Assembly (NCBI RefSeq): GCF_026016465.1
Contig: NZ_CP100390.1
Coordinates: forward strand, 1,216,001-1,280,000
Direction: 5' to 3'
Length of the DNA: 64,000 bases
Source: Alkalimarinus alittae
GTDB lineage: Bacteria; Pseudomonadota; Gammaproteobacteria; Pseudomonadales; Oleiphilaceae
Shown here: piece after piece, positions 34,638 to 43,695 of the stretch
How positions within the stretch are numbered: the stretch's first letter is position 1
How the letters are laid out: each line of letters begins with the position of its first letter
The notes under the pieces: generated by a model
What the model was told of the DNA's origin: nothing
What the model saw: only the letters and a program-made list of their open reading frames with translations
Database searches by the model: none
Translations under genes and position numbers: made by a program

Positions 34638-34913
34638 ATGCGTGAAAATGACTATTGTTGCCCAATTTGTAAAACTGATTTGGATTTTTATTCACGTTAT
34701 CCAAATTATGTTTGTTCTCGATGTGCTTTAAAGGTCGCAGATGAAGACGGCCGAGCCTTAAGCTTTTTTAATGAAGGCATGCATGGAGGTTTTGTTGCGG
34801 TTTACACTGATACTAATGAAAGGCGAGATTCTCACACCTGTTACATTGATGGAATAAAATGCTATGCAGATGAAGCTTATATGGGCGGAATTGTAGTGCA
34901 AGTAAATACCTAA
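34638..34913 (+). CDS. Small zinc-ribbon protein
   Basis: 91 residues from the ATG at 34638 (the longer frame starts in the attC). An N-terminal CPIC...CSRC ribbon (about residues 8-28) is followed by an acidic domain containing CYIDGIKCYADEA. The final stop falls within the next R'' box. Small proteins of this layout are frequent hypotheticals; no function assigned. Confidence 0.64.
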   Translation: MRENDYCCPICKTDLDFYSRYPNYVCSRCALKVADEDGRALSFFNEGMHGGFVAVYTDTNERRDSHTCYIDGIKCYADEAYMGGIVVQVNT

Positions 34914-35011
34914 CAAAAAGCTCAATAGGACAAATATTCGCTGTCACTTTTTATGCAAAAACACGCATAAAAACCGCCATCAAACATTTGCCCATTAGCA
35001 AAGCGTTATGC
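34908..35011 (+). repeat. attC 71, type C
   Basis: 104 bp, ACCTAAC to GTTATGC. Confidence 0.83.
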
Positions 35012-35027
35012 GCACTAGAGATAGAGC

Positions 35028-35345
35028 ATGAATGAATCAGATTGGAAAATATTTAAGCAAATAAAAGAGAATGCTATTGAACAATTTTGTTCACTTTGTC
35101 TTGCTGAGTTTCGAGAGGCCATTGATGATGAAAGTGAGCATGTTCATTCAAGGTATTTACTCAATTACAAGTTAGTCGAAAACCGAAATAAGCAAATGAG
35201 TTTGCTCTTCGATGGGCATAGTCGTTCAAAGGCTTGGATACAACTAATAGCTATACGCGGCGAAGGTTTAGCTGACGAAGAGTTAGTTTCAAAACTAACA
35301 GATGAATTTCGTGAAAAAACTGATCCAGCAAGGCACAAATGGTAA
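35028..35345 (+). CDS. Hypothetical cytosolic protein
   Basis: 105 residues, helical and charged, with a LLFDGHSRSKAWIQL segment near residue 62 and a C-terminal DPARHKW. I have an impression of a common uncharacterised family with this LFDGHSRS core, but no name or function to give. Confidence 0.62.
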   Translation: MNESDWKIFKQIKENAIEQFCSLCLAEFREAIDDESEHVHSRYLLNYKLVENRNKQMSLLFDGHSRSKAWIQLIAIRGEGLADEELVSKLTDEFREKTDPARHKW

Positions 35346-35349
35346 AAGT

Positions 35350-35432
35350 GCATAACAAGGCAATCAAAGATCGCCCACAAAAACACGTGGGCTGGACCTC
35401 ACTGCGTTCGGCCCTTTATTGCGGCGTTATGT
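35350..35432 (+). repeat. attC 72, type D
   Basis: 83 bp, GCATAAC to GTTATGT. Confidence 0.82.
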
Positions 35433-35450
35433 TTTCACAGAGAATTTCGC

Positions 35451-35942
35451 ATGAATATTAGAGAAGTAATAAGAGAAGATTGGAATGCAATCTGGCCTAT
35501 TTTTCATGAAATTGTTAAAGCCGGAGAAACTTATGCATACGATGTTGAAACCACGAAGGAACAGGCAGAGAAAATCTGGCTAGATGCACCCCGTAAGACA
35601 TATGTTTTTGAAGAGGCGGGTCAAATATTCGGCACATACTATATAAAAACAAACCAAGCTGGGCCGGGTAGCCATGTTTGCAACTGTGGGTATATGGTTT
35701 CATCAAAGGCACGAGGCAAAGGGTTAGCTACAACAATGTGCGAACACTCTCAAAAAGTTGCATCTGAGCTTGGCTATAAAGCAATGCAATTTAATTTTGT
35801 AGCATCAAGTAATGAAGGTGCAGTTCGTTTGTGGAGCAAACTAGGCTTTGATACTGTTGGCCGTTTACCCAATGCATTTAACCACCCCAATTTAGGTTAC
35901 GTTGATGCATTGGTGATGTTCAAATGGTTAGAAAAAACATAA
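35451..35942 (+). CDS. GNAT family N-acetyltransferase
   Basis: 163 residues covering a complete GNAT fold: N-terminal IREVIREDWNAIWPIFHEIV, a core strand YYIKTNQ, then motif A (GYMVSSKARGKGLATTMCEH) holding the acetyl-CoA pyrophosphate loop RGKGLA near residue 90. It continues with LGYKAMQFNFVASSNEGAVRLWSKLGFDTVG, the usual Asn/Ala-rich strand and the LGF turn. The acceptor is unknown; relatives acetylate amines, some of them antibiotics. The stop lies within the R'' box of the next attC. Confidence 0.88.
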   Translation: MNIREVIREDWNAIWPIFHEIVKAGETYAYDVETTKEQAEKIWLDAPRKTYVFEEAGQIFGTYYIKTNQAGPGSHVCNCGYMVSSKARGKGLATTMCEHSQKVASELGYKAMQFNFVASSNEGAVRLWSKLGFDTVGRLPNAFNHPNLGYVDALVMFKWLEKT

Positions 35943-35997
35943 CAAGTGCGTCAACAAGGACGTTCATAAATTCGCGCCTGTTACGTAGGCGTTAAAT
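35937..35997 (+). repeat. attC 73, short type (last site in array)
   Basis: 61 bp, ACATAAC to GTTAAAT. The following cassette has lost its attC. Confidence 0.8.
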
Positions 35998-36012
35998 GCC
36001 GAAGAGGGGATT

Positions 36013-36100
36013 ATGGAACATCTAGCTAAAGCCACTATTCATGCTCTAATGTTCTTCGAGTTAGTTAAGGATGATGTACTTGATCCAGATACGTAAGCGG
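36013..36100 (+). pseudogene. Cassette gene truncated by IS66
   Basis: An ATG at 36013 with GAGGGG upstream opens a frame (MEHLAKATIHALMFFELVKD and on) that runs into the IS66 end and meets a TAA two bases after the junction codon. Its 3' part and attC are not found on the other side of the IS, so they were deleted. Confidence 0.65.
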
Positions 36101-36103
36101 TAA

Positions 36104-37699
36104 TTAAACCCCATCTTGCGGCAGTGTTTCATTCATGAGCAAGGTTGTCAGGTTCTGATTCCAAGGCAACAACGCCTCTACGTCATCGACACTATTCACG
36201 CGCGGTAGCTCGGTAAACAACTGCTTGAGATATGCGTAAGGCTCCAGCCCATTAGCTTTAGCTGATTCAATAACGCTATAGATCCTTGCACTGGCGTGAG
36301 CCCCTCTCGGTGTATCACTAAACAACCAGTTCTTACGACCGATTACGAACGGTCGGATAGCATTCTCCGCTATGTTGTTATCGATATTCAAGCGGCCATC
36401 TTCCAAGTAAGTCGTCAGACGTGACCAGTATTTGTGCAGATAATTCAGGGCCTTTCCCAATAATGTGGTTGGTGGGACAGCAGGCAAGGTTTTATCCAGC
36501 CAGTGTCTCAGCTTTTCGAGCACGGGTTTCGCCTTCTCTTGCCGCATTTGATAACGGTTTTCTGGTGTCGCATCTTGATAAGCTCGCTCTAACCCATACA
36601 GCTTGCCAATCATGTCGATAGCGACATCAACCTTACTGCGCGTTTTGGCTTTAGCTTTAGGTTGTGCTTTTTTAGCCTCCATAAACTTACGCCGAGCGTG
36701 AGCCATACAGCAGAGTTGAGTAACGCCTGGTTGTGATGCCACCGCGTTATAGCCTTCATAACCATCCGTTTGCAGATAGCCTTGATAGCCAGACAACAGG
36801 CGCAGGGGTACCTGACCGGAACGACCCTGATCATAATCGAACAAGATAATGCGTTGTTGCGGTGGCCCTGCCACCTGAACCCACATATAGGATTGGCTAC
36901 TGGCCGGTTTATCGGGCTCTTTCAGCACCTTAACGACCGTTTCATCGCAATGAATAACGGGGCTTGCCAGTAGCTGATCACGCATCAGGTTGATAAGCGG
37001 TTGTAGCAACTCGCTGGAGCGGATCACCCAGTTAGCCAGTGTTTGCCGTGGAAGGTGAATGCCTACGCGTTTGAACATTCCTTCCTGTCTGTATAGCGGT
37101 AATGCATCTTGATACTTCGATACCGCAATATGAGCTAACAAACCCGCACTGGCATTACTCTTTGGAATGGGCTGAGCAGGTTTGAATGCCGTTTTGACCT
37201 TATCTTCGCAGGCCTTGCAGGCATACTTCTTTTGGATATGCTGAAGTACACGTATTTTGGCAGGAATGATGTCCAGCTGTTCGGAGGTTTCTTCACCTAT
37301 TTCCGAGAGTTGGCAGCCGCAAGGGCATTGACGCTCAGACTCAGGAAGATCATGGATGACTTTAACGCGAGGTAGCTCAGACGGTAATGGCTTACGGCCA
37401 CGAGTCTTGGCTTTGGTCTTTGTCTCAGGACTGAGTATAGCTTCCGCATCCAACTCAAGAATGGGGTCTTCTGCGGTTTCTTCCGTTTCATTGAAGAGTT
37501 CACCCTGACCTGGCGCTTTCTCGCTTTGCGAGGCAAATTTACGATGCAGGAACAGACGCCACTGCTCTTCTAATTGCTCTACGCGAGCCTGCTTCTTATC
37601 GACCTCAGCTTGCTTTTCATCCAACAGGTTTTGCTGCTTTTGGACTAAAGCTTTAAGGCTTTCAACATCGTTAGGTAGGTTGTTTGGGTTGATTTTCAT
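36104..37699 (-). CDS. tnpC: IS66 transposase TnpC, copy 2
   Basis: 531 residues, intact, with the same zinc-binding and DDE motifs as copy 1. Differences include DYDQG for DYDQS, VIES for VIET and a C-terminal LPQDGV for LPQGGV. These show the two elements are not products of a single very recent jump. Confidence 0.93.
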   Translation of the reverse strand: MKINPNNLPNDVESLKALVQKQQNLLDEKQAEVDKKQARVEQLEEQWRLFLHRKFASQSEKAPGQGELFNETEETAEDPILELDAEAILSPETKTKAKTRGRKPLPSELPRVKVIHDLPESERQCPCGCQLSEIGEETSEQLDIIPAKIRVLQHIQKKYACKACEDKVKTAFKPAQPIPKSNASAGLLAHIAVSKYQDALPLYRQEGMFKRVGIHLPRQTLANWVIRSSELLQPLINLMRDQLLASPVIHCDETVVKVLKEPDKPASSQSYMWVQVAGPPQQRIILFDYDQGRSGQVPLRLLSGYQGYLQTDGYEGYNAVASQPGVTQLCCMAHARRKFMEAKKAQPKAKAKTRSKVDVAIDMIGKLYGLERAYQDATPENRYQMRQEKAKPVLEKLRHWLDKTLPAVPPTTLLGKALNYLHKYWSRLTTYLEDGRLNIDNNIAENAIRPFVIGRKNWLFSDTPRGAHASARIYSVIESAKANGLEPYAYLKQLFTELPRVNSVDDVEALLPWNQNLTTLLMNETLPQDGV

Positions 37700-37723
37700 G
37701 GCCTGTATTATACCTGATTACGC

Positions 37724-38083
37724 TTAGATAACCGACTGATAATTCAGGGTTTGGTGAGGTTTATTACTCCATAAATCAAAGCCATCCAATAGCCAGTTTA
37801 GTTCCTGAGTCGTCAGGGTAATAACATCAGACGCTTGTTTATTTGGCCACTTAAACCGTTCTTTATCTAAGCGTTTATACCAGAGACAAAAACCATTGCG
37901 CTCCCAATACAGTACCTTGATTTTATCACGCTGACGGTTACAGAAAGCGAATAGCGCTTTCTCGAAAGGGTTCAGTTCCATCTCCGCTTCGACCAAGATG
38001 GCCAAGCCGTTAATCGATTTTCGGAAGTCTACAGGAGCTTTATGCAAGTAGACGGTAATCGATAAGTCATCAGGCCTCATCAT
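37724..38083 (-). CDS. tnpB: IS66 accessory protein TnpB, copy 2
   Basis: 119 residues. Differs from copy 1 by Ala for Asp in HKAPVDFRKS, alongside a cluster of silent changes nearby. Overlaps tnpA by four bases. Confidence 0.92.
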   Translation of the reverse strand: MMRPDDLSITVYLHKAPVDFRKSINGLAILVEAEMELNPFEKALFAFCNRQRDKIKVLYWERNGFCLWYKRLDKERFKWPNKQASDVITLTTQELNWLLDGFDLWSNKPHQTLNYQSVI

Positions 38084-38391
38084 GACAACGGACCACCCGT
38101 CGTCATTTGTAAGCGGAACTTACCCCAGGCAACGGACAAAGAGAAAGCGACAGGGTGCACCCTAACCGTCGTCGTTTTTTGTGGTGGTTTAACGGTGGCT
38201 TTTGCAAAAGCCGTTGTAGATTCCGTTTGGAGAAAACCTTTGCGGCGAAGTTCGTGTTTATAGCTGTAAAGCTGTGATACTTTCAGGTCATGTTGATCAC
38301 AGTAAGCGGGAGCGGTTAGCTTCTTCTGCTCGCACTGCTGTATGTGGTTGAGCCAGTAGGCTTGTTTTTTTGTGAGTGCTGATTTGCTCAT
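38080..38391 (-). CDS. tnpA: IS66 accessory protein TnpA, copy 2
   Basis: 103 residues with the helix-turn-helix of copy 1. The C-terminal third carries several substitutions (AFAKATVKPPQKTTTVRVHP). Confidence 0.88.
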   Translation of the reverse strand: MSKSALTKKQAYWLNHIQQCEQKKLTAPAYCDQHDLKVSQLYSYKHELRRKGFLQTESTTAFAKATVKPPQKTTTVRVHPVAFSLSVAWGKFRLQMTTGGPLS

Positions 38392-38467
38392 GATTTTGCC
38401 TCATAATGAATGAAGCTTGAGCGTATTTGAATAACTTCGCAGATGTTAGGTGGGGATTATTGAGCGC

Positions 38468-38932
38468 TTACGAATAAACTGTTTCGCTCCAGTAATATTG
38501 TCCTTTCGATAAAAAACAAGCGAAATCTGCGAAGTCTAAACACACAGTAGAAAAACCATTAAGTAGTTCATATACACCTTCAAGAACACTGACAAGCTCT
38601 CTGTGGCTTTTTAAACTGGATACGCAGTGTGTTCCGAATTTAGCCTCTAATTTCAAAGTAAAAGTAAGCAAAGAATCGACCGAGAAATATTGTTTGGCAT
38701 CCACTATAAAAATAATAGGACGCGTTATCAGCGTCATTCCTTCAATCCACTTGGTTATATTCCCACCTTTTATTTCACTTGCATCAATGATTATAAAATC
38801 ACAATGACGATCACCTGCTAATTTGTAATCAAAATAAAATCTACTTTTATTGCTCATCTTGAACTGATTTACAATTTCCCTAGATTTAGAACCGAAAACA
38901 TGGAACACTTTATTTATCTGGCCTTCATTCAT
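38468..38932 (-). pseudogene. Hypothetical protein gene truncated by IS66
   Basis: 154 codons on the minus strand; the last three to four residues and the stop come from the IS66 end, so the true C-terminus is lost. The visible part has alternating hydrophobic strands (CDFIIIDAS near residue 45, RPIIFIVDAK near 72) recalling an alpha/beta fold such as a receiver-like or restriction-like domain. No motif is diagnostic. Confidence 0.55.
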
Positions 38933-39404
38933 ACTGGCTGCCCTTCATGTCTGGTATTAAGCTTTTTACGAATACTATTCAAGCCCTTCACTTAATTCAC
39001 CCCCTACTAATTACTTAAAAAACATGCACTTTAATGTATAGGGGTTGAGTTCTTAGGTTAGGGGGAAACTTACAGGAATATTTTTATATTACTATATAAG
39101 TCAATGGTATATAGGGTTTAAATACCTGATGTAGAAAAGACAATAAGGTGATCTTTCGTTGTAACAACATAAGCAACAAATACAATGGATGTTCTGGTCT
39201 AATGGAACCGGTCACTTTAATGAGAGAAGATATTCGTCAAATATTAAAGTTTCAGGGATACCTACAAGAGCGAATACTTACCTTTGTTTGAAAACGCAAG
39301 CGTCTCCTTTCGGACTCATCATGGCTTAATCTTCAATTGGAATTTCAAGAGTAAGTTAGCATCCTGCCAGCCAATAAAAAGGTAGTCGATAAGAAGGCAA
39401 GCGG
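38933..39404. other. Intergenic segment with possible IS remnant
   Basis: About 470 bp without an intact gene. Near 39191-39238 the sequence resembles an IS3-type end (TGTTCTGGTC...GGTCACTTTAATGAG against TGTTCTGGTC...GGACACTTTCCTAAAG at 4723). This is a weak call. AT-rich DNA at 39060-39130 probably holds the promoter of the truncated minus-strand gene. Confidence 0.35.
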
Positions 39405-39671
39405 ATGTTAATAGACGAGATGAACTTGGACCAATTACTGGAGCTGAATGAGATGATCTGTGCTCGAATTGAAGAAGTGCGAGCACAACAAGACCTCGAT
39501 GCGCTAAAAAATCTACGTTTAGGACAGCAAGTGCATTTTGATAGCCAGAAAGGGCCTATTTTTGGGACGGTCATTAAAATGAACCGCAAGACGATTATTG
39601 TCCAAACCGAAGGCGGTCGTCAGTGGAAAATCCCGGCCGGGATAGCCGCTCCTATCAAGGATCTTGGCTAG
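39405..39671 (+). CDS. Hypothetical protein with SH3-like C-terminal part
   Basis: 88 residues: an N-terminal helical, acidic half (LDQLLELNEMICARIEEVRA) and a beta-rich C-terminal half (GQQVHFDSQKGPIFGTVIKM, then NRKTIIVQTEGGRQWKIPAG). The second half reads like a small KOW/SH3-type barrel. An in-frame ATG lies a few codons downstream. The function is unknown; proteins like this often accompany mobile elements. Confidence 0.6.
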   Translation: MLIDEMNLDQLLELNEMICARIEEVRAQQDLDALKNLRLGQQVHFDSQKGPIFGTVIKMNRKTIIVQTEGGRQWKIPAGIAAPIKDLG

Positions 39672-39673
39672 GG

Positions 39674-39711
39674 GAATCGCTGAGAGTGTAGCACGTCTCA
39701 GTTTGAACGGT
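39674..39711 (+). repeat. Left copy of inverted repeat flanking the channel operon
   Basis: GAATCGCTGAGAG followed by GTCTCAGTTTGAACGGTTAC. The complement of both blocks, with the same order and spacing, occurs at 45048-45084. Probably an insertion-sequence end. Confidence 0.6.
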
Positions 39712-40103
39712 TACGGTTCGAGTTGTTGGGGTGATGTAATTGAAGCGCTAGCCAGCAGTTTTAAATTATATTGCTGAATCTGTTAGAAGTGATGCGTGGG
39801 GGGGGGAGCCCGCTTTAAAAGTTATTAATTTAAGTATCTCCTAATAGATATAAAAAATATTGATGTAACACTGAAGTATAAGGTTTAATGGGGGTGTGAT
39901 TGGTGGGAAGTAGCGGTATAGATGAAATAAACGTAGTATTAATTGTTTCTATCGATTAACAATTAAATTCCCTTGTTTTCTCAAAGAGCTTTCACCATGT
40001 TTAAATATAGGTAAAATGCCTACCAGAAAGCTTTTTAATATCCTTTATGCGCCAGCTTTTATATAACTCGAAGAGTTTAAACTAAATTTTAAGTGTCACT
40101 ATT
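39712..40103. other. Upstream region of the five-gene operon
   Basis: About 390 bp without a gene. It contains a run of nine G near 39799 and an AT-rich tract before the first ATG that may hold the operon promoter. I cannot pick out a convincing promoter or operator. Confidence 0.35.
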
Positions 40104-41486
40104 ATGTTTGATTTTATCAAAACTAAAACGATAGTTGCTCCGTACGAGCCTATTGAATTTCCAGTACTGGACAATGAAGATCTAACATATAGATTTAATG
40201 TGGCCGAATTGGCAAAAAATGCGGCTAGAGAAAATCGACCTGATATGAATTACAAAGGTGAGGATGCAAACGAACTAGACTTTCATCATAAGATAGAGAC
40301 CTATGCTCACCAAGCGACCATTAAGGTAAAACAGTTAACTGAAGACCTCCGTAATAATATAACATCTACAAGTATTAATAAAGAAATAACTGATGTCGAA
40401 AATGTTGAGAAAGAGTTCAAAAACAAGGTGTCTGCTGAGTTTACTCCTCTCTTAACAGAGTTGGCAGCTGTAAGAGGTGATGTTATAGCTGCTGAAGATG
40501 ATTTAAGTGATTTTAAAAAAGTAAATAAATTACGAAGGTCTGCTGACTACCCTGAAAGTCATGTTCTTACTTTAGGTATTCTGGTTTTTGCGTTATTGAT
40601 CGAATCTCTACTGAATGGCTTTTTCTTTGCAAAAGGTAGTGATTTTGGCCTTGTTGGAGGGGTTAGTATTGCTCTTATTGTTTCATTGCTAAATATCTCT
40701 ATAGGATATTTAAGTGGGTGGTGGGTGTTTAGGTATAAAAACCATATATCTAGAAAATGGGTTTATTGTTCAACAATCTTGTTTATTTCAACCGTGGTTG
40801 TATCTATTGTTTTTAATTTATTGGTTGCCCATTACCGAGAAGCTTTAGGGGTAGACCCAGAGCACGCAGCGACACTAGCGGTATCTTCGTTCCAAGACGG
40901 ATTGCTTTCTATAACTGATGTGGAATCATGGCTTCTATTTATGATAGGCATTGTTTTCTTCAGTCTCGCTGTTTATAAAGGTTATAGCATGGATGATCCC
41001 TACCCAGGGTATGGTAAAATGTCTAGAAAAAGAAATAGACTTTTGGGTGATTTAGATGAATTGCGAAAAGAGATGATTGATGATCTAGATGAGTTGCACC
41101 AATATCATTTGGAAATTATTGAGATCAAATATGTTGATCTTCAAAGACGACAAAAACTTTTAAATGGATTCATAAGTTCATTTGAATATCAAATGGGCAT
41201 ATATCGATCATACATAAAAAACCTTCGAAGTAATCTTAATTATATAATTGCCACATATAGAGATATAAATACTTCAGAAAGAACTGCCCCACCTCCAGCT
41301 TACTTTGACAGCAAGTACAATGCAGAATTTGACCTTGATGAAGTGAGTTCTGACTACGATGATAAACGTTATGAGATTGCACGCTTACTTGAAGGGCTCG
41401 CTGATAGCTTGCCAGCTAAAAAAGCTTACATGCTTAACTTTAAAGAAGAGTATCACCAGAAAATAGATGAGGTTGCTAAGCTTTGA
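40104..41486 (+). CDS. Multi-TM coiled-coil protein (operon gene 1)
   Basis: 460 residues. The cytosolic N-terminal part is largely helical and acidic (residues 20-145). Four to five hydrophobic helices follow: about 152-175, 180-203, 215-240 and 272-292. A long predicted coiled coil runs from about 305 to 450, beginning RKRNRLLGDLDELRKEMIDD. There is no enzymatic motif. Its TGA overlaps the TTG start of the next gene, so it is translationally coupled to the vWA-like protein. Likely an inner-membrane structural or sensing subunit of the channel module. Family not recognised. Confidence 0.72.
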   Translation: MFDFIKTKTIVAPYEPIEFPVLDNEDLTYRFNVAELAKNAARENRPDMNYKGEDANELDFHHKIETYAHQATIKVKQLTEDLRNNITSTSINKEITDVENVEKEFKNKVSAEFTPLLTELAAVRGDVIAAEDDLSDFKKVNKLRRSADYPESHVLTLGILVFALLIESLLNGFFFAKGSDFGLVGGVSIALIVSLLNISIGYLSGWWVFRYKNHISRKWVYCSTILFISTVVVSIVFNLLVAHYREALGVDPEHAATLAVSSFQDGLLSITDVESWLLFMIGIVFFSLAVYKGYSMDDPYPGYGKMSRKRNRLLGDLDELRKEMIDDLDELHQYHLEIIEIKYVDLQRRQKLLNGFISSFEYQMGIYRSYIKNLRSNLNYIIATYRDINTSERTAPPPAYFDSKYNAEFDLDEVSSDYDDKRYEIARLLEGLADSLPAKKAYMLNFKEEYHQKIDEVAKL

Positions 41487-42283
41487 GTCGGCGATCTAGA
41501 AGAAAAAAAACAAAAGACCTTCAGGGGTTCTTAATTTTAACTGTTTGCGCGACTGTTTTTTGTTCACTGTTCGTTGGATATTATTTTATTAAAGACAGTT
41601 TTGTTGCTAGAGATGAAATTAGTTTGTGCCGAAGTGATGGTGTTGTTTCTCGAGAAACTGTTTTAGTTTTTGACGCAACTGACAGCCTCTCTGAGACACA
41701 AGCCCTTGTAATTAAAAAACGTATCAAGCGTCTTGTAGAAAACTCAAAGATTGACGAACGTTTTACTGTTTACGTATTGAGCGACCTTGTAGGTGGTTTT
41801 AGTCCTAAGCTCTCTGTTTGTAATCCAGGTGATGGCCAAGATAAAAGTGAACTTATTGCAAATAAGAGAAAATTATATAGCTCTTGGAAGGAAAGCTTTG
41901 TTGATAAAATAGAAGTATCTCTTGATCAACTGATCGGCGACTATACATCTACATCATCTCCAATAATGGAAATGATTAAATTTGCTTCCGTGAACACAAT
42001 GATTGATTCCCCTTCCGACCAAAGAAGGCTGGTGATAGTGTCTGATATGCTCCACCATAATGATAAATTCTCTCATTACAGAGATAACCCTGTATTTAAA
42101 ACTCTAAAGGGAAAACCCTATGGATCAGAGGTTAGGCCTTACCTAGGAAATGTGAGCATCACTATTTTTTATGTTCAAAGATCAAAGAGTATGGCGCACC
42201 AAAATAGAGGGCATATCCGTTTTTGGGAAGAGTATGTCAGTGATGGGGGCGGACAAGTTATTAAAGTAGAAACTATAAACTAG
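41483..42283 (+). CDS. Membrane-anchored vWA-like protein (operon gene 2)
   Basis: 266 residues from a TTG at 41483. A very basic N-terminus (SRRSRRKKTK) and one helix (about 15-36) predict a cytosolic N-terminus and an outward-facing domain. The domain begins ETVLVFDATDSLSETQ, a degenerate MIDAS-like D-x-T-D-S. It continues with SPIMEMIKFA, which holds the usual mid-domain Ser/Thr region, and RRLVIVSDMLHH with the third acidic loop. vWA domains bind metal and partner proteins. It lies between the multi-TM protein and the MotA-like protein. Confidence 0.72.
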   Translation: MSRRSRRKKTKDLQGFLILTVCATVFCSLFVGYYFIKDSFVARDEISLCRSDGVVSRETVLVFDATDSLSETQALVIKKRIKRLVENSKIDERFTVYVLSDLVGGFSPKLSVCNPGDGQDKSELIANKRKLYSSWKESFVDKIEVSLDQLIGDYTSTSSPIMEMIKFASVNTMIDSPSDQRRLVIVSDMLHHNDKFSHYRDNPVFKTLKGKPYGSEVRPYLGNVSITIFYVQRSKSMAHQNRGHIRFWEEYVSDGGGQVIKVETIN

Positions 42284-42291
42284 AGCATAGT

Positions 42292-43695
42292 ATGAAAAAC
42301 GAAAATAATTATATAAGTGGAAGAAGAAAGTTAATCGCAGAAAGGGTTTCTGTCAAGCATGCTTTTCTTATTGCTGTCGTAATCGGCGCGTTCTGTATCG
42401 TTCTTGGGATTCTGTTTAATTCAATTATTTTCAGTATGGCCGTACCTCCACTGGTTATGATAGGTTACATCGTGCTTGTAAATAACGAAGCGCCTGATCT
42501 TCCTAAATCTACAATAGGGGATAGTTATTACTATTTAGGTTTCATTCTCACACTAATATCACTGGTTGTTTCTTTATTTTCGCTTTCAGCTAGTGATTCC
42601 ATCAACATGAACTCAATTATTGGTAGTTTTGGTGCTGCACTGGGAACCACTATTGTTGGGTTGGTTGCTCGTTTGTGGGTTACTGCTTTTTCAATTGAGA
42701 CTAAAGTGAGGATAGAGCGCTTAGAGACAGAAATGGAAAAATCTCTGACTCAGTTTACTGAGCAGTTAGATATATTGACAAGCATATCAACAAACTCTCT
42801 AACAAAAGTGCACTCTGAGACAGAGTCTACTTTAAAAGGTGTACTATCAGACTATCAGAGCATTAATGCACAGGTTGCTGAGTTGTTTAAATCCTCTATG
42901 GAAGGCGGGGCGGAAAGTGTTAAATTAGCGTTTGATGGCCTCACTGAACGGATAAATAAAATTAAGGTTGATCCAGATATTATCTCAAGCCCGCTTGAGT
43001 CCGCTCTAGCTGGTTTGGTCTCTACTATTGAAGAACATAAGGGAAGTTATCATGCCCTTAACCTGAAAATGATAAACTCGAACAATGATTTATCAAAACA
43101 GTTGTCTCAGTCTAGTACAATTATCACCGGTCACATTTCTGCTTTTGAGTCTGAACTTGCAAAGGTTGTTGATAGCCAATCTAAATCTTATCAAAAGAAT
43201 TTGGAAGAGATCTCATCATCAATTTTAAGTGGCTTGGGAGATGTAAAGGATGTGAAAATGGATTTGAAATCTTCGGTTACTTCTGACTTGGAAAGCCTAA
43301 AAGGCGAAATTTTGGAGTTTACTGATACAATAAACCTCTGGAATGAATCATTATCAAGCTCGCTTCAAAACTTCGATGAGATTACAGATCTTGTTACTAT
43401 CAATGCGAATCATATGAGTTCTGGTGCCTCTAGACTTAAAGAGGCTACAGTGGATTTTAGTGAAAGCCTTGGAGCAACAGGGCAACTGAACGAGACCGTG
43501 ACAAATGTAGTTTCTACCATACGAGAACTTAATAATCACCTCACGGAAACCATTAAAATAGGCCAGGCAGCAAATATAAAAATAGAGTCCTCGGCTAATT
43601 CTACAGAGCAAGCTTCACATCAAGTAGCATCCGATATTGCTAAGGTTTATGGTTCGCTCGCGGAGCAGCTGAAGAGTTTAGGTGAGAGAACTTAA
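42292..43695 (+). CDS. MotA/ExbB-like channel protein with long helical tail (operon gene 3)
   Basis: 467 residues. Helices lie near 24-44, 46-66, 78-100 and 105-128. The last contains GSFGAALGTTIVGLVARLW, which resembles the pore helix of MotA/TolQ/ExbB and ZorA proteins (small residues, Thr-Thr, Gly). From residue 135 to the end it is a long Ser/Thr-rich helical region with heptads, like the cytosolic tail of ZorA. In that family such subunits form pentamers around a dimer of MotB/ExbD-like partners and use ion flow. The partner is encoded immediately downstream with a 1-bp overlap. No kinase or flagellar features. Confidence 0.75.
   Translation: MKNENNYISGRRKLIAERVSVKHAFLIAVVIGAFCIVLGILFNSIIFSMAVPPLVMIGYIVLVNNEAPDLPKSTIGDSYYYLGFILTLISLVVSLFSLSASDSINMNSIIGSFGAALGTTIVGLVARLWVTAFSIETKVRIERLETEMEKSLTQFTEQLDILTSISTNSLTKVHSETESTLKGVLSDYQSINAQVAELFKSSMEGGAESVKLAFDGLTERINKIKVDPDIISSPLESALAGLVSTIEEHKGSYHALNLKMINSNNDLSKQLSQSSTIITGHISAFESELAKVVDSQSKSYQKNLEEISSSILSGLGDVKDVKMDLKSSVTSDLESLKGEILEFTDTINLWNESLSSSLQNFDEITDLVTINANHMSSGASRLKEATVDFSESLGATGQLNETVTNVVSTIRELNNHLTETIKIGQAANIKIESSANSTEQASHQVASDIAKVYGSLAEQLKSLGERT

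Larger units (their letters stand above)
1..36092 (+). mobile_element. Chromosomal integron cassette array (internal and distal part)
   Basis: About 73 attC sites occur at intervals of about 80 to 950 bp, each bounded by an RYYYAAC-like R'' box and a GTTRRRY R' box, and all recognisable cassette genes run left to right. attC types used below: A, 86-92 bp with a GGCC stem and CCCATGTGC near R'; A2, an 88-bp variant with AATTAATAAAAG; B, 132 bp; C, about 100-108 bp with CTGTCAC; D, 83-92 bp with GGACCTC and GGCCCTTTAT; E, 138 bp. The rest are singletons. No intI or attI is visible; orientation places them left of the window. Boundaries are given at the G/TT crossover of R'. The array ends in a cassette broken by IS66. 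Confidence 0.93.
36093..38471 (-). mobile_element. IS66-family insertion sequence, copy 2
   Basis: 2379 bp, the same length and ends as 21910-24288, with scattered differences. Flanking 8-mers are CCAGATAC on the left and GAATAAAC on the right, so no target duplication remains. The cassette gene on the left and the minus-strand gene on the right are both cut. This is a rearrangement junction and the present distal end of the array. Confidence 0.9.

Noticed and set aside
1-36000. Repeated units considered as a CRISPR array
   Set aside because: Repeats are 61-138 bp, palindromic with GTTRRRY ends, and spacers are genes or 270-nt bodies. These are attC sites, not CRISPR repeats, and no cas genes are present.
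1-36092. Search for an integron integrase gene
   Set aside because: No tyrosine-recombinase reading frame was seen on either strand. Cassette orientation places intI to the left of the window.
39799-39807. Run of nine G as a phase-variable tract
   Set aside because: It is not within a supported gene or an identifiable promoter, so slippage has no visible consequence.
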